64,000 nt of DNA from Dokdonella sp. (GTDB taxonomy: Bacteria; Pseudomonadota; Gammaproteobacteria; Xanthomonadales; Rhodanobacteraceae). Made by a program: the position numbers and the translations under genes. Location of the stretch: the NCBI RefSeq assembly GCF_017744955.1, contig NZ_JAGIAG010000001.1, forward strand, positions 682,001 to 746,000, written 5' to 3'. Below the pieces are notes generated by a model. That model was not told where the DNA came from. It searched no databases and worked only from the letters and a program-made list of their open reading frames with translations. This document shows positions 18,687 through 27,811 of the stretch, piece after piece; position 1 is the stretch's first letter; each line of letters starts with the position of its first letter.

Positions 18687-20854
18687 ACTTCTTCCTGCGC
18701 CGCGCGCTGCCGGCTTTGGCCGTCGCGGCGCTGCTGCTCGCTTCGTTGAAGCTGGCCGAGGACGCCGCCAGCGACAGCGTGCGTTTCGCCGCGCACTACC
18801 GCTGGGTGCTCGGCGCGGCGATCGTCGCGCTGGCGGTGCTGGTGCTGGCGATCGGCCAACGCTTGTGGCGGTTGCGCGCGGACATCCACCGCGGCACGCC
18901 CGGCGCGCGCCTGAACCGGCGTCTGCTGCGCATGCTGATCCTGCTCGCGGTGCCGTCGATCGTGGTCGTGTACGGTTTCGCGCTGCGCTTCCTCGACGCC
19001 ACGGTGGAGAACTGGTTCAGCGTGCGCCTCGAACAAGGGCTCGACAACGCGCTCGAGATCGGCCGCATCGTCGTCGACGAGCGCCTGCGCATGGCGGAAA
19101 GCGCGAGCACGGCGCTCGCCGCGCGGCTCGCCGAGGAGCCGGCGGCGTCGGCGCAGGACGTGCTCGACGCGGAGATCGACCGCCTCGGTGCGACCCAGCT
19201 GGCCGTGTTCGGCGACGACGGCCGCGTGCAGGCCACCGCGAGTTCCGATCCGCGCCATCTCGATCCGCCGCTGCCCGACAGCGCGCTGCTGATGCGCGTG
19301 CAGGGCGAGCGCCGCTACGCAGCGGCGGAGCCGCTGGGCGACGCGCTGGTGCTGCGCGTGGTGCTGCCGATCACCGCGGACGGCGACGTGCGCCGCGGAC
19401 AGCGGCTGCTGCAGGGCCTGTTTCCACTGCCGGAGCGTCTGCAGCCGCTGACGCGCGGGGTGGAGAGCGCGAGCTTCGATTTCCAGCGCCTGAAATTCCT
19501 GCGCGGTTCGCTCAAGCTGACCTTCGCCCTGATCCTGACCTTCGTGCTGTTGCTGTCGGTGCTGGTCGTCGTGCTCGCCGCGTTCGGCGTCGCGCGACGG
19601 CTGGTCGCGCCGGTCGGCCGTCTCGCGGCCGCGACGCGTGCGGTCGGCGCCGGCCGCTACGACACGCCGCTGCCGCCGGCCAGCGACGACGAACTCGGTT
19701 TCCTGGTGCGTTCGTTCGCCGAGATGACGCGCGAACTCGAGTTCGCCAGTTCGCGCGCGCAGAAGAGCACGCGCGAGACCGAACAGCAGCGCGCCTGGCT
19801 CGAAGCGGTGCTCGAGCGTCTGTCGGCCGGCGTGCTCGGCTTCGACGGCGACGGCCGCCTGCGCGTGGCCAACCGCGCGGCCGAGGCGATCCTCGGCGTG
19901 ACGCTGTCACGCTACGTCGGACGCAGCGCGGTCGAGCTGAAGAACGAGCGGGCCGATCTCGCCGCCTTCGTCGATCCGCTCGCGCGGCACCTGCGCGAGA
20001 ACCTGCGCGAATGGCGCGAGGAAGTGGTGGTCGACACCGTCGCCGGCCGCCGCATGCTGATGCTGCGCGGCGCCGCGCTGCCGGATCAGGCCGGCTACGT
20101 CGCCGTGTTCGACGACCTGACCGTGCTCAACCGCGCGCAGCGCGACGCCGCCTGGGGTGAGGTGGCGCGACGTCTCGCGCACGAGGTCAAGAATCCGCTG
20201 ACGCCGATCCAGCTCGCCGCCGAGCGATTGCGTCGGCGCTTCCTGGGTCGCCTGCCGCCGGACGAGGGCGAACTGATCGACCGCGCCACGCACACCATCG
20301 TGACCCAGGTCGAGGCGCTGAAGACGATGGTCAACGCGTTCGGCGACTACGCGCGCCCGCCGCAGCTGGCGACGCGTCCGATCGCGCTGCACGCGCTGCT
20401 CGGCGAGGTGCTCGACCTGTACGAGAACGACCAGCGCATCGGCCTGGTGCGCCGTTTCGCACCGGGCGAGCCGCAGGTGCGCGTGGACGCGGTGCGTCTG
20501 CGCCAGGCTCTGCACAATCTGCTGAAGAACGCGCTGGAGGCGATCGGCGAATCGCGCAAGCCGCAGATCCAGGTGAGCACACACCTGATCCACGTGGACG
20601 AGCAGGACTGGGTCGAACTCGTCGTGGCCGACAATGGCCCCGGCTTGCCGCCGGACTTCGGCGAACGCTGGTTCGAGCCGTACACCACCAGCAAGGCGAA
20701 AGGCACGGGCCTGGGTCTGGCGGTGGTCAAGAAGATCGTCGAGGAGCACGGCGGCAGCGTGCGCGCGGGAAATCGCGCGCAAGGCGGCGCGGAATTCGTG
20801 CTGCGATTGCCGCTCGGCGGCGAAACCGCGATCGCCGGAACCGCCGCGCTCTGA
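18665..20854 (+). CDS. ntrY: NtrY-family sensor histidine kinase
   Basis: 729 residues. Membrane segments near residues 12-30, 45-65 and 80-100, then a periplasmic loop and a last segment near 280-305 (LTFALILTFVLLLSVLVVVLA). HAMP about 305-360 (RRLVAPVGRLAAATRAVG), PAS about 375-480, dimerisation/phosphoacceptor with His506 in RRLAHEVKNPLTPIQ, and the ATPase domain with N box LHNLLKNALEAI, DNGPGLP and GTGLGLAVVKKI. This is the NtrY architecture; cognate partner NtrX is encoded at 24997 beyond a block of glycosyltransferase genes. The ATG at 18665 overlaps the DUF4390 gene, arguing for coupled translation. Confidence 0.93.
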   Translation: MDARGALNFFLRRALPALAVAALLLASLKLAEDAASDSVRFAAHYRWVLGAAIVALAVLVLAIGQRLWRLRADIHRGTPGARLNRRLLRMLILLAVPSIVVVYGFALRFLDATVENWFSVRLEQGLDNALEIGRIVVDERLRMAESASTALAARLAEEPAASAQDVLDAEIDRLGATQLAVFGDDGRVQATASSDPRHLDPPLPDSALLMRVQGERRYAAAEPLGDALVLRVVLPITADGDVRRGQRLLQGLFPLPERLQPLTRGVESASFDFQRLKFLRGSLKLTFALILTFVLLLSVLVVVLAAFGVARRLVAPVGRLAAATRAVGAGRYDTPLPPASDDELGFLVRSFAEMTRELEFASSRAQKSTRETEQQRAWLEAVLERLSAGVLGFDGDGRLRVANRAAEAILGVTLSRYVGRSAVELKNERADLAAFVDPLARHLRENLREWREEVVVDTVAGRRMLMLRGAALPDQAGYVAVFDDLTVLNRAQRDAAWGEVARRLAHEVKNPLTPIQLAAERLRRRFLGRLPPDEGELIDRATHTIVTQVEALKTMVNAFGDYARPPQLATRPIALHALLGEVLDLYENDQRIGLVRRFAPGEPQVRVDAVRLRQALHNLLKNALEAIGESRKPQIQVSTHLIHVDEQDWVELVVADNGPGLPPDFGERWFEPYTTSKAKGTGLGLAVVKKIVEEHGGSVRAGNRAQGGAEFVLRLPLGGETAIAGTAAL

Positions 20855-20903
20855 CGCTTCACCGCCGACCGCGAAGGACTCGCGCGGCCATTCCGCGCAC
20901 GCT

Positions 20904-21899
20904 TCAGGTGCGCGCGAGCGCGTCGACCGCGGCCACCAGGCGGCGGCGGAAGTCGGCGTCGTTGCGTTCGTACCAGGCGCGCGCGTGCTCGCTGAGCGAC
21001 TTGCGCTCGCGCGCGTCGAGGGCGAGCAGGCGTTCGATCGCGGTCTCGAGCGCGCCGTCGTCGACGAAATATGTCGTCGCCAGCCGCTGCGACCCGGTGC
21101 GCGCATACGGCACCAGCACGCCGCGCTCGGGTCGGATCAGCTCGTTCATCGGCGGCGCGTCGGTGGTCAGCACGATCGCGCCGACGCTGGTCGCCTCGAC
21201 CAAGTGATGGCCGAAGCCTTCGGTTTCCGACGGGCACAGATGGAACAGATGCCGGTTCTGCAACTGGCGCAGCTCCGTGTCCGGCAGATAGCGCGTGACG
21301 TAGCGCAGATTCGCCGCCTCCGGCAGCGGCGAGGGCAGCTTTTCGCGCTGCACGATCGTCAGCGACGGCCATTCGGGGTGGCGCAGCCACAGGTCGACCA
21401 GCGGCTGGGTGCCCTTGTTGCCGCTGCGGCCGGCGAGGTGGAAGAACGTCGCTTCGCGCGGCACCGCGGCGAGCCGGCGATCGCCACTGGTGAAGCCGAC
21501 GTAGTCGGTGGGCAGGCCGAGCGCCTCGAAGATCGACACGGCGTGGCGGGTCTTGGCGAACACGCGATCGACCGCGCCGAGGTGCGGCGCGTACTCGGGC
21601 TTGAACCATTCCGGGTTCGGCACCAGCGCGCTGCGCCGTGCCAGCAGCGGATACTTGCGCCAGGCGCGCTCGAACATGATGTTGACGTCGAAGCGCCCGT
21701 GCGCGGGACCGCCGCGCCAGCGCGCCCACGCCAGCTTGGCGCGCAGCTGCAGATGCCGCAGTTCGCGCCGCGGCCCGCCTTGGCCGATCGCGCTGACGGT
21801 GACGTCGAAGCCGGCCTCCTCGAGGACGCCGGCGAGCAGGCGCAGATCGCGCGACAGCCCGGCGCCGTTGTCGCGCGCGGCGACGTGGATGCGGCTCAC
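20904..21899 (-). CDS. glycosyltransferase, GT-B fold (GT4-like)
   Basis: 331 residues. The C-terminal half carries the retaining GT-B signature CPSETEGFGHHLVEATSVG (about residues 237-255), the E-x7-E type motif that binds the sugar nucleotide, followed by NELIRPERGVLVP. The N-terminal half starts with VSRIHVAARDNGAGLSRDL, a GT4-like donor-free domain. Substrate unknown; it presumably adds a sugar to lipopolysaccharide core or another surface glycan given its neighbours. The GTG start at 21899 overlaps the stop of the upstream gene (GTGA), which supports this start and translational coupling. Confidence 0.82.
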   Translation of the reverse strand: MSRIHVAARDNGAGLSRDLRLLAGVLEEAGFDVTVSAIGQGGPRRELRHLQLRAKLAWARWRGGPAHGRFDVNIMFERAWRKYPLLARRSALVPNPEWFKPEYAPHLGAVDRVFAKTRHAVSIFEALGLPTDYVGFTSGDRRLAAVPREATFFHLAGRSGNKGTQPLVDLWLRHPEWPSLTIVQREKLPSPLPEAANLRYVTRYLPDTELRQLQNRHLFHLCPSETEGFGHHLVEATSVGAIVLTTDAPPMNELIRPERGVLVPYARTGSQRLATTYFVDDGALETAIERLLALDARERKSLSEHARAWYERNDADFRRRLVAAVDALART

Positions 21900-22768
21900 G
21901 CGCGCGACTCCGTTTGCGCGACGTTCTGGCGCAGGTCCGGCGGCGGCATGGTGAATTCGGCCGCGTGCAGGTCCAGCCCCCGCTCGCAGCGCGTGCGTCG
22001 GTTCGTGCGCGTGTCGCGCAGGATGCGGTTGTTGGGCATCGAAAGATCGTTCGGATCGTCGGGTGCGCGCGAGGTGTGATGCAGATGCACGGCGAGCGCG
22101 GCGAACTTCAGCTGCCGCCGCGCGACGCCGGCGTTCTCCAATCGCGCGCCGAGTTCGAGGTCTTCGCTGCCGTAGCCTTCCATCGTCTCGTCGAAGCCGT
22201 TGACGCGTTCGAGATCGGCGCGCCAGAAGCTCATGTTGCAGCTCATGATGCGGCCGCGCCGACCGCGCGCCTTGTGTCGCGCGAGCCACGGCCAGCGCAG
22301 GGCGTGATGGCGGCGGAAATCGTGCGGCGCGTCGAACTCGCCGTCCATCCAGGGGCGGAACACCGGTTCGCCGCCGCCGAGCAGACGGGCGGATTCGCGC
22401 ATCGTCGCGCGCAGGCGACCGCCGGCGAGGAAGCGTCCGGCTTGCGCGAAGGCAAGGTGGTCGGCGACGAAGCGCGGGTGCAGCAGCATGTCGCCGTCGA
22501 CGATGATGACGTAGTCGCCGGTCGCCGCGGCGATGCCGCGGTTGCGCGCGCGCGCGGCGCGGAAGCCGCTGTCTTCCTGCCACAGGTAGGAAATCGGCAC
22601 CGGGAATCCGCGGGCCTCGCGTTCGAGCCGCTCGCGCGTGTCGGCGGTCGAGCCGTCGTCGGTGACGACGACCTGGTCCGGCAGGCGCGTCTGCCGCGCC
22701 ACGCTCGCCAGCGTCAGTGCCAGCGCCTGCGGCCAGTTGTAGGTGAGTACGATCAGGCTGACGCGCAC
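21896..22768 (-). CDS. family 2 glycosyltransferase with GT7-type C-terminal segment
   Basis: 290 residues; inverting GT-A fold. SLIVLTYNWPQALALTLAS at the N terminus, VVTDDGSTADTRE (nucleotide-binding Asp), VDGDMLLHPRF with the DXD-like metal site (about residue 92-94), and GFDETMEGYGSEDLELGARL, the segment typical of the galactosyltransferase-like C-terminal domain. I use the GTG at 22768 as start, since the family begins directly with the first beta strand; the frame upstream is not similar to anything. Overlaps the downstream glycosyltransferase by 4 bp; 71 bp separate it from the next upstream transferase gene. Confidence 0.83.
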   Translation of the reverse strand: MRVSLIVLTYNWPQALALTLASVARQTRLPDQVVVTDDGSTADTRERLEREARGFPVPISYLWQEDSGFRAARARNRGIAAATGDYVIIVDGDMLLHPRFVADHLAFAQAGRFLAGGRLRATMRESARLLGGGEPVFRPWMDGEFDAPHDFRRHHALRWPWLARHKARGRRGRIMSCNMSFWRADLERVNGFDETMEGYGSEDLELGARLENAGVARRQLKFAALAVHLHHTSRAPDDPNDLSMPNNRILRDTRTNRRTRCERGLDLHAAEFTMPPPDLRQNVAQTESRA

Positions 22769-22839
22769 ACGCGGGTTCCGGGGTCGGGAGCTGCGAAGAC
22801 GGGACAGGGCGTTTTTTCGTTGCGGGAGGAACGCGGCGA

Positions 22840-23610
22840 TCAGATGCGTCCGCCGTGTCCGAGCAGCCACAGCTTGATGAACTTCTGCCGCACGTAGTTC
22901 GCCTTGACGTAGGCGTAGATCAGTCCGCGCCAGCCGTCGAGGAAACCCGCGCGCAACACGTAGCTGCGGAAAAACCGCCAGAACGGATTGACGATGATGT
23001 TGAGCAGGCTCGCGCGGCGTCCCTTGGCGTGCATGTGCTCGGCCATCATGCGCGCGTAGCGCTCCAGGCGCATGAGCTGGTCGGACATCGAGCGATAGGA
23101 AAGATGTTCGAGATCGCCGGCCAGCGTCGACACCTTGCCGTCCACGCTGGCGTGCTCGTGGATCTCGCGGCCGCCGCGCCAGCCGCCGTGGCGGCGGTCG
23201 AACAGGCGCATGACGCGATCGGGATAGGCGTTGCCGTGACGCAGCGGCGCGCCGAAATACTGCGACAGGCGGGCGAAGCGGTAGCCGGCGTGGCCGGCGA
23301 ATCCGGACGCGCGGGCGTTCTCGATCGATTCGCGCAGGCGCGGCGTCACGCGCTCGTCGGCGTCGAGGCACAGCACCCAGTCGTGCGCCGCCGCCTTGAC
23401 CGCGAAGTCCTTCTGCGAGCGATAACCGTCGAACGCACGCTCGATCACGCGCGCGCCCTTCGCCGCGGCGCGCTCGCGCGTGCCGTCGGTGGAGCCGGAA
23501 TCGACCACGACGATCTCGTCGCAGAACGCCAGCGAGTCGAGGCAGGCGTCGATGCGATCCGCTTCGTTCAACGTGATGATGCAGGCGGACAGACCGGGTT
23601 TGGCGGACAT
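22840..23610 (-). CDS. family 2 glycosyltransferase, WaaE/KdtX-like
   Basis: 256 residues. The N terminus LSACIITLNEADRIDACLDSL, VVVDSGSTDGT and LCLDADERVTP show the GT-A fold with its metal site. Length and the C-terminal FWRFFRSYVLRAGFLDGWRG membrane-associating segment match the WaaE/KdtX family, which adds glucose to a core heptose of lipopolysaccharide; the exact sugar is inferred. ATG at 23610 preferred; another in-frame ATG at 23625 would add five residues, neither with a good ribosome-binding site. First gene of a three-gene minus-strand unit (22840-23610, 21896-22768, 20904-21899), divergent from the gene at 23880. Confidence 0.85.
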   Translation of the reverse strand: MSAKPGLSACIITLNEADRIDACLDSLAFCDEIVVVDSGSTDGTRERAAAKGARVIERAFDGYRSQKDFAVKAAAHDWVLCLDADERVTPRLRESIENARASGFAGHAGYRFARLSQYFGAPLRHGNAYPDRVMRLFDRRHGGWRGGREIHEHASVDGKVSTLAGDLEHLSYRSMSDQLMRLERYARMMAEHMHAKGRRASLLNIIVNPFWRFFRSYVLRAGFLDGWRGLIYAYVKANYVRQKFIKLWLLGHGGRI

Positions 23611-23879
23611 GGGCGAGCGCATGGAAAGAGGGGAGGGGTGCCGCCGCGAACGGCCGCATTGGACCACAGGAAAATGTCGGCCTGTTCGCCGCGTTTCGGT
23701 GGTGGTATTGCGGCGTTCTCCGGCGGCCTCCCAGTACGGCGCCTAGGGTAGCGAACGGCGCCGGTGCCCGCACGGGGGCTTTTGTTCGCGCCGCGCAGCC
23801 TACATGCTACGCGGGCGGGGAAGCGGGGGCAGACCCAACGGCGCCGTCGACGGCGACCGGTTTGTGCAAGGAATCACGC

Positions 23880-24917
23880 GTGTTTCGCTACCTGTTGTTT
23901 GCCACCGAACTGTATGCCCTGCCGATTCTGCGTCCGCTCGAGGCGGCGATCCGCGCGCGCGGCGGCGAGGCGGCGTGGTTTCTGCCCGGGACCGCCGCGA
24001 CGCACCTGCGCGAAGGCGAGCGGCGCCTGACCGACGCGCGCGCGGTCGCGCAATGGGCGCCGCAGGCGGTGCTGGCGGCGAGCAACTGGGCGCCGCATTT
24101 CTTTCCCGGCGCCAAGGTGCAGCTGTTCCACGGCTTCAATGTCGAGAAGCGCGCCGACCAGCGCGGTCATTTCCGCATCCGCGGCTTGTTCGACCTGTAC
24201 TGCACGCAAGGCCCCGCGACGACCGCGCCGTTCCGCGAACTGGCGCGCGCGCACGGCCATTTCGCCGTGGTCGAGACCGGCTGGCCGAAGCTCGATCCGT
24301 TGTTCGCGACGGACGGCGGCGAGGCCGCCGCGCTGCGTCCCGCCGACGGCCGCCCGGTCGTGCTGTACGCCTCCACATTCACCGAGAGCCTGAGTTCCGC
24401 GCCGCTGCTGCGCGAGGAAATCGCGCGCCAGATCGCCGGCGGCGAGCGCTACTGGCTGCTGACCCTGCATCCGAAATCCGATCCGCGCTGGATCGCCGAG
24501 TACCGCGCGCTGGCCGGGCCGAACGCGCGCTTCGTCGAAAGCGACGCGCTGATTCCGGCCTTGCGCGCGGCGGATGTGCTGGTGTCGGACACCTCGTCGG
24601 TGGTGTCGGAGTTCGCGGTCCAGCGCAAGCCGGTGGTGACCTTGCGCAACCGCGCGCCGAAACCGCACATGATCGATATCCAGGCGCCGGAGGAACTCGG
24701 CGCGGCGCTGACGCAGGCGTTCTCGCCGTCGGACGCCCTCCAGCGCGAACTCGCCGCCTACGCCGATTCGATCCATCCGTGGCGCGACGGCGGCTCCAGT
24801 GGCCGCGTGCTCGACGCGGTGGCGAGCCTGCACGCCGGCGATCTCGGCCCGCTCGCGCGAAAGCCGGCGAATCTGTGGCGCAAATGGCAGATCCGCTCGC
24901 GGTTGAAGAAATTCTGA
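23880..24917 (+). CDS. CDP-glycerol glycerophosphotransferase-family protein
   Basis: 345 residues. Motifs of the CDP-glycerol:poly(glycerophosphate) transferase family are visible: LFHGFNVEKRADQRGHF (around residue 80-96), YASTFTESLSSAP, LLTLHPKSDPRW and VSDTSSVVSEFAVQRKPVVTL. Such proteins in Gram-negative bacteria modify surface glycans. The GTG at 23880 is preceded by CAAGGAATCACGC, an AAGGA site with good spacing; a TTG at 23862 is possible but overlaps that site. The basic C terminus (WRKWQIRSRLKKF) could bind the membrane surface. It is followed after 79 bp by ntrX. Confidence 0.82.
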   Translation: MFRYLLFATELYALPILRPLEAAIRARGGEAAWFLPGTAATHLREGERRLTDARAVAQWAPQAVLAASNWAPHFFPGAKVQLFHGFNVEKRADQRGHFRIRGLFDLYCTQGPATTAPFRELARAHGHFAVVETGWPKLDPLFATDGGEAAALRPADGRPVVLYASTFTESLSSAPLLREEIARQIAGGERYWLLTLHPKSDPRWIAEYRALAGPNARFVESDALIPALRAADVLVSDTSSVVSEFAVQRKPVVTLRNRAPKPHMIDIQAPEELGAALTQAFSPSDALQRELAAYADSIHPWRDGGSSGRVLDAVASLHAGDLGPLARKPANLWRKWQIRSRLKKF

Positions 24918-24996
24918 GCCGCGCCGGTGCACCCCGGCGCGGCTCGATGCGCTATTCTCCTTGTCTCGTTTTTGCAACATGTAAACGGAAAGGCCT

Positions 24997-26382
24997 ATGG
25001 CGGGCGCGCGCATCCTCGTCGTCGACGACGAGCCGGACATCCGGTCCACGATCAAGGACATCCTCGAAGACGAAGGCTACGTCGTCGACCTGGCCGAATC
25101 GGCCGCGGCCGCGCGCGAGGCGCGTCGCCGCCAGCGCCCGGACGTGGTCCTGCTCGACATCTGGATGCCCGATCTCGACGGCATCAGCCTGCTGCGCGAA
25201 TGGAGCGAGCGCGGCGGCCTGCCCTGCCCGGTGGTGATGATCAGCGGTCACGGCACGGTCGAGACCGCGGTCGAGGCGACGCGCCTGGGTGCCTGGGACT
25301 TCATCGAGAAGCCCATTTCGCTGACCAAGCTGCTGCTGGTGGTCGGCCATGCGCTCGAGGCGGGGCGGCTCAAGCGCGAGAACGAAGGCCTGCGTCGCCA
25401 ATTGCCGGCGCCTGCCGAGCTGGTCGGTTCCGGGCGCGCGACGCAGGCACTGCGCACGCAGCTCGACAAGCTCGCCGCGCACGACACCGGCGTGCTGGTG
25501 CACGGCGAGCCGGGCACCGGCAAGGAGACCTTGGCGCGTGCGCTGCACGAGCGCAGCGCGCGGCGCAGCGGACCGTTCGTCACCGTCGCCGCCGGCGCGA
25601 TCGCGCGCGAGCACGCGGCGCTGGCCCTGTTCGGTGCCGAGGATGCGAGCGGCTCGCAGCAAGGCCTGATCGAGCAGGCCAACGGCGGCACGCTGTTTCT
25701 CGACGAAGTCGCCGATCTCGATCCGGAATTGCAGCTGCGCCTGTCCAGCGTGATCGAGCGCCGCGTGCTGATCCGCTGCGGCGGCCACGAACCGGTCGCG
25801 ATCGACGCACGCGTGATCGCGGCGACCGCGCAGGATCTGGAATCGCTGGTCGCGGCCGGGCGCTTCCGCGAAGAGCTGTACTACCAGCTCAAGGTCGTGC
25901 CGCTGGCGGTGCCGCCGCTGCGCGAGCGCGGCGACGACATTCCCGAGCTGCTGCGCTACCACGCGGACTGGTTCGCCAATCGCGACAAGCTGCCGTACCG
26001 CCATTTCCCGGTGGCGGTGCAGAACCGCCTGCGCCACTACGCGTGGCCCGGCAACCTGCGCGAGCTGCGCAACCTGGTGCAGCGCCTGCTGGTGCTCGGC
26101 AGCAGCGGCGACGTCGGGCTCGACGAGGTCGAACTCGCCCTCGGCCAGGTCGCCGCGGTGTCGGCGTCGCCGGCGGCGGCGATCGACGCGCCGGCGATCG
26201 ATTTCAGCCTGCCTCTGCGCGAGGCGCGCGAGCAGTTCGAGCGTGCTTACCTGCTGCATCAGCTCGACGCCGCCGGCGGCAGTGTCGGCCGGTTGGCGAA
26301 GGCGGTCGGCATGGAGCGCACGCACCTGTATCGCAAGCTGAAGGATCTGGACATCGATCCGCGGGGTGGCATGCGGGAGTAG
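24997..26382 (+). CDS. ntrX: NtrX-family response regulator lacking the GAFTGA loop
   Basis: 461 residues. Receiver domain 1-120 with Asp10/Asp11, phosphoacceptor Asp54 (LLDIWMPD) and Lys in IEKPIS. AAA+ domain about 140-385: Walker A HGEPGTGKE, Walker B GGTLFLDEV, and the second region PPLRERGDDIPEL. Fis-type helix-turn-helix at 420-455 (GSVGRLAKAVGMERTHLYRKL). The region that normally reads ELFGHEKGAFTGA is here LALFGAEDASGSQQGLIEQA, so the sigma-54 contact motif is absent and the loop is shortened. It may therefore act without sigma-54. RBS GGAAAGG precedes the ATG. It pairs with ntrY 4 kb upstream. Confidence 0.9.
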   Translation: MAGARILVVDDEPDIRSTIKDILEDEGYVVDLAESAAAAREARRRQRPDVVLLDIWMPDLDGISLLREWSERGGLPCPVVMISGHGTVETAVEATRLGAWDFIEKPISLTKLLLVVGHALEAGRLKRENEGLRRQLPAPAELVGSGRATQALRTQLDKLAAHDTGVLVHGEPGTGKETLARALHERSARRSGPFVTVAAGAIAREHAALALFGAEDASGSQQGLIEQANGGTLFLDEVADLDPELQLRLSSVIERRVLIRCGGHEPVAIDARVIAATAQDLESLVAAGRFREELYYQLKVVPLAVPPLRERGDDIPELLRYHADWFANRDKLPYRHFPVAVQNRLRHYAWPGNLRELRNLVQRLLVLGSSGDVGLDEVELALGQVAAVSASPAAAIDAPAIDFSLPLREAREQFERAYLLHQLDAAGGSVGRLAKAVGMERTHLYRKLKDLDIDPRGGMRE

Positions 26383-26397
26383 TCGCGGGAGCCTCGA

Positions 26398-26652
26398 AGG
26401 ACTTCGATGGTCGTCATTCCGCGAAGGGAAACCTCATCCGGCGAACTCATCACTCCCGCGGATGCGGGGCGGCGAAGACTTGAAGATCGTAGCGAACATT
26501 CGCGCAGCGAACGGCCCCAACGGTGCGCGGAGGGATGACCGCGTGTCATCCACTTTGACTTTTCCCGGGCGCGATCCGGAGCAGAATGGACACCGGTCCG
26601 TCGGTGCTCGATGAAGCGCCTCCCGTTCGCGCGGGAATGACGACCGTCGAGG
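26398..26652. repeat. about 250-bp element with 20-bp terminal inverted repeats
   Basis: The left end ACTTCGATGGTCGTCATTCC (26401-26420) and the right end, read in reverse complement (ACCTCGACGGTCGTCATTCC, 26633-26652), match at 18 of 20 positions. Inside are further palindromes (CCCGC/GCGGG at 26455-26468). No ORF of coding character. It shares GGTCGTCATTCC with 7713-7725. MITE-like or a pair of REP elements. Confidence 0.6.
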
Positions 26653-26705
26653 TTTCGCGGTAGATCACGGCGATCGTGGATGATCGCAGGGACAAGGAGA
26701 AGGCA

Positions 26706-27677
26706 ATGGCGTTCGGAAGGATGAAGGCCGTACTCGCCGCAGCGGCGATTCTCGTGACGCAGGCGCACGCGGCGGAAGCGCTGAGGATCGAGGCGCACAA
26801 GGTCGAGGCGAAATCGACCGCCTACGAGATCGCCGCGCAATACCCGAGCACCGGACTCGCGGCGATCGACACCGAGATCAAGGCGTGGATCGACGCCGAG
26901 GTCGCGCAGTTCAAGAAACAGGCGGCGCCGGAGCCGGGATCGGCGCTCGGGCCGTGGACGCTCGACATCGCCTACACCGTCGAGCGCAACGACACCGAGG
27001 TGCTGGCGCTGTCGTTCACGGAATCCACGTACACCGGCGGCGCGCACGGAAGCCATTTCTTCCGCACCTACAACTATCTGCTGCCGGACGGCCGGCGCGT
27101 CGATCTCGCGCAGATCCTCGACGGCCGCAAGGGGCTCGCCAAGCTCAGCGCCTTCGCCGTCGCCGACCTGGACAAGCGTCTCGGCGGCCCGGACGGCATG
27201 ACCGATGCGCAATGGATCCGGCGCGGCGCCGGGCCGGACTGGGGCAACTTCGAGAATTTCCTGCTGCTGTCCGATGCGCTGAAGATTAAGTTTCCGCCGT
27301 ACCAGGTTGCCGCGTATGCGGCCGGTCCGCAGGAGGTCAGGGTCCCGCTGTCGGCGCTCGACGGCGTCTTGCGCGCGGACCGGCGCGCGCCGGTCGCCTC
27401 GTTCGACTGCGCGAAGGCGGCGACGCCGGTCGAGCGGGCGGTCTGCGCCGATTCGGCGCTGGCGCGGCTCGACCGCGAGGTCGCGCAGGCCTACGGCGTC
27501 CGGCTCGGCGCCGTCGAAGCGGAGGCCGACAAGCAGGCGATTCGAACGACGCAGCGCGCCTGGCTGCAGCGCCGCGACGCGGCGTGCAAGGAGAAGGAAA
27601 CGGCGGGTTCCGAGCTCGGCGCCTGCCTGACCGGCGTCTACCGCATGCGCCTGGACGAGCTGTCGGCCCAGCCGTGA
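26706..27677 (+). CDS. exported protein with DUF3298/RsiV-like and LprI-like domains
   Basis: 323 residues. Signal peptide at 1-24 (MAFGRMKAVLAAAAILVTQAHA). Residues 30-220 resemble DUF4163/DUF3298 (SFTESTYTGGAHGSHFF, DGRRVDLAQIL), the fold found in RsiV and other envelope sensor proteins. Residues 230-320 are LprI-like with four cysteines (FDCAKAATPVERAVC, RDAACKEKE, LGACLTGVYRMR) expected to form two disulfides; LprI-type domains often inhibit lysozyme. The ATG at 26706 follows AAGGAGAAGGCA; an upstream start at 26676 (MDDRRDKEK) overlaps that site and breaks the signal peptide. Not in an obvious operon. Confidence 0.8.
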   Translation: MAFGRMKAVLAAAAILVTQAHAAEALRIEAHKVEAKSTAYEIAAQYPSTGLAAIDTEIKAWIDAEVAQFKKQAAPEPGSALGPWTLDIAYTVERNDTEVLALSFTESTYTGGAHGSHFFRTYNYLLPDGRRVDLAQILDGRKGLAKLSAFAVADLDKRLGGPDGMTDAQWIRRGAGPDWGNFENFLLLSDALKIKFPPYQVAAYAAGPQEVRVPLSALDGVLRADRRAPVASFDCAKAATPVERAVCADSALARLDREVAQAYGVRLGAVEAEADKQAIRTTQRAWLQRRDAACKEKETAGSELGACLTGVYRMRLDELSAQP

Positions 27678-27776
27678 GGCCGCAATCCGGAGCCTCGTTC
27701 AGCTGCAGTTTGCTGCGACGCGGAACTTCCGCGTCATCGGCCGGTCATATCCATCAGTTTCATTCACACTCCAATT

Positions 27777-27811
27777 GGCGCCGCCGCGGCAACGCGTGGC
27801 GCCGTTTTTTT
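27777..27811 (+). terminator. Rho-independent terminator
   Basis: GGCGCCGC (27777-27784) pairs with GTGGCGCC (27796-27803; one G-T pair) and is followed by G and seven T. It would end the transcript of the DUF3298/LprI gene. The rest of 27678-28023 shows no gene; AAGGAATGAAACC just before 28024 is the ribosome-binding site of the dehydrogenase. Confidence 0.8.
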
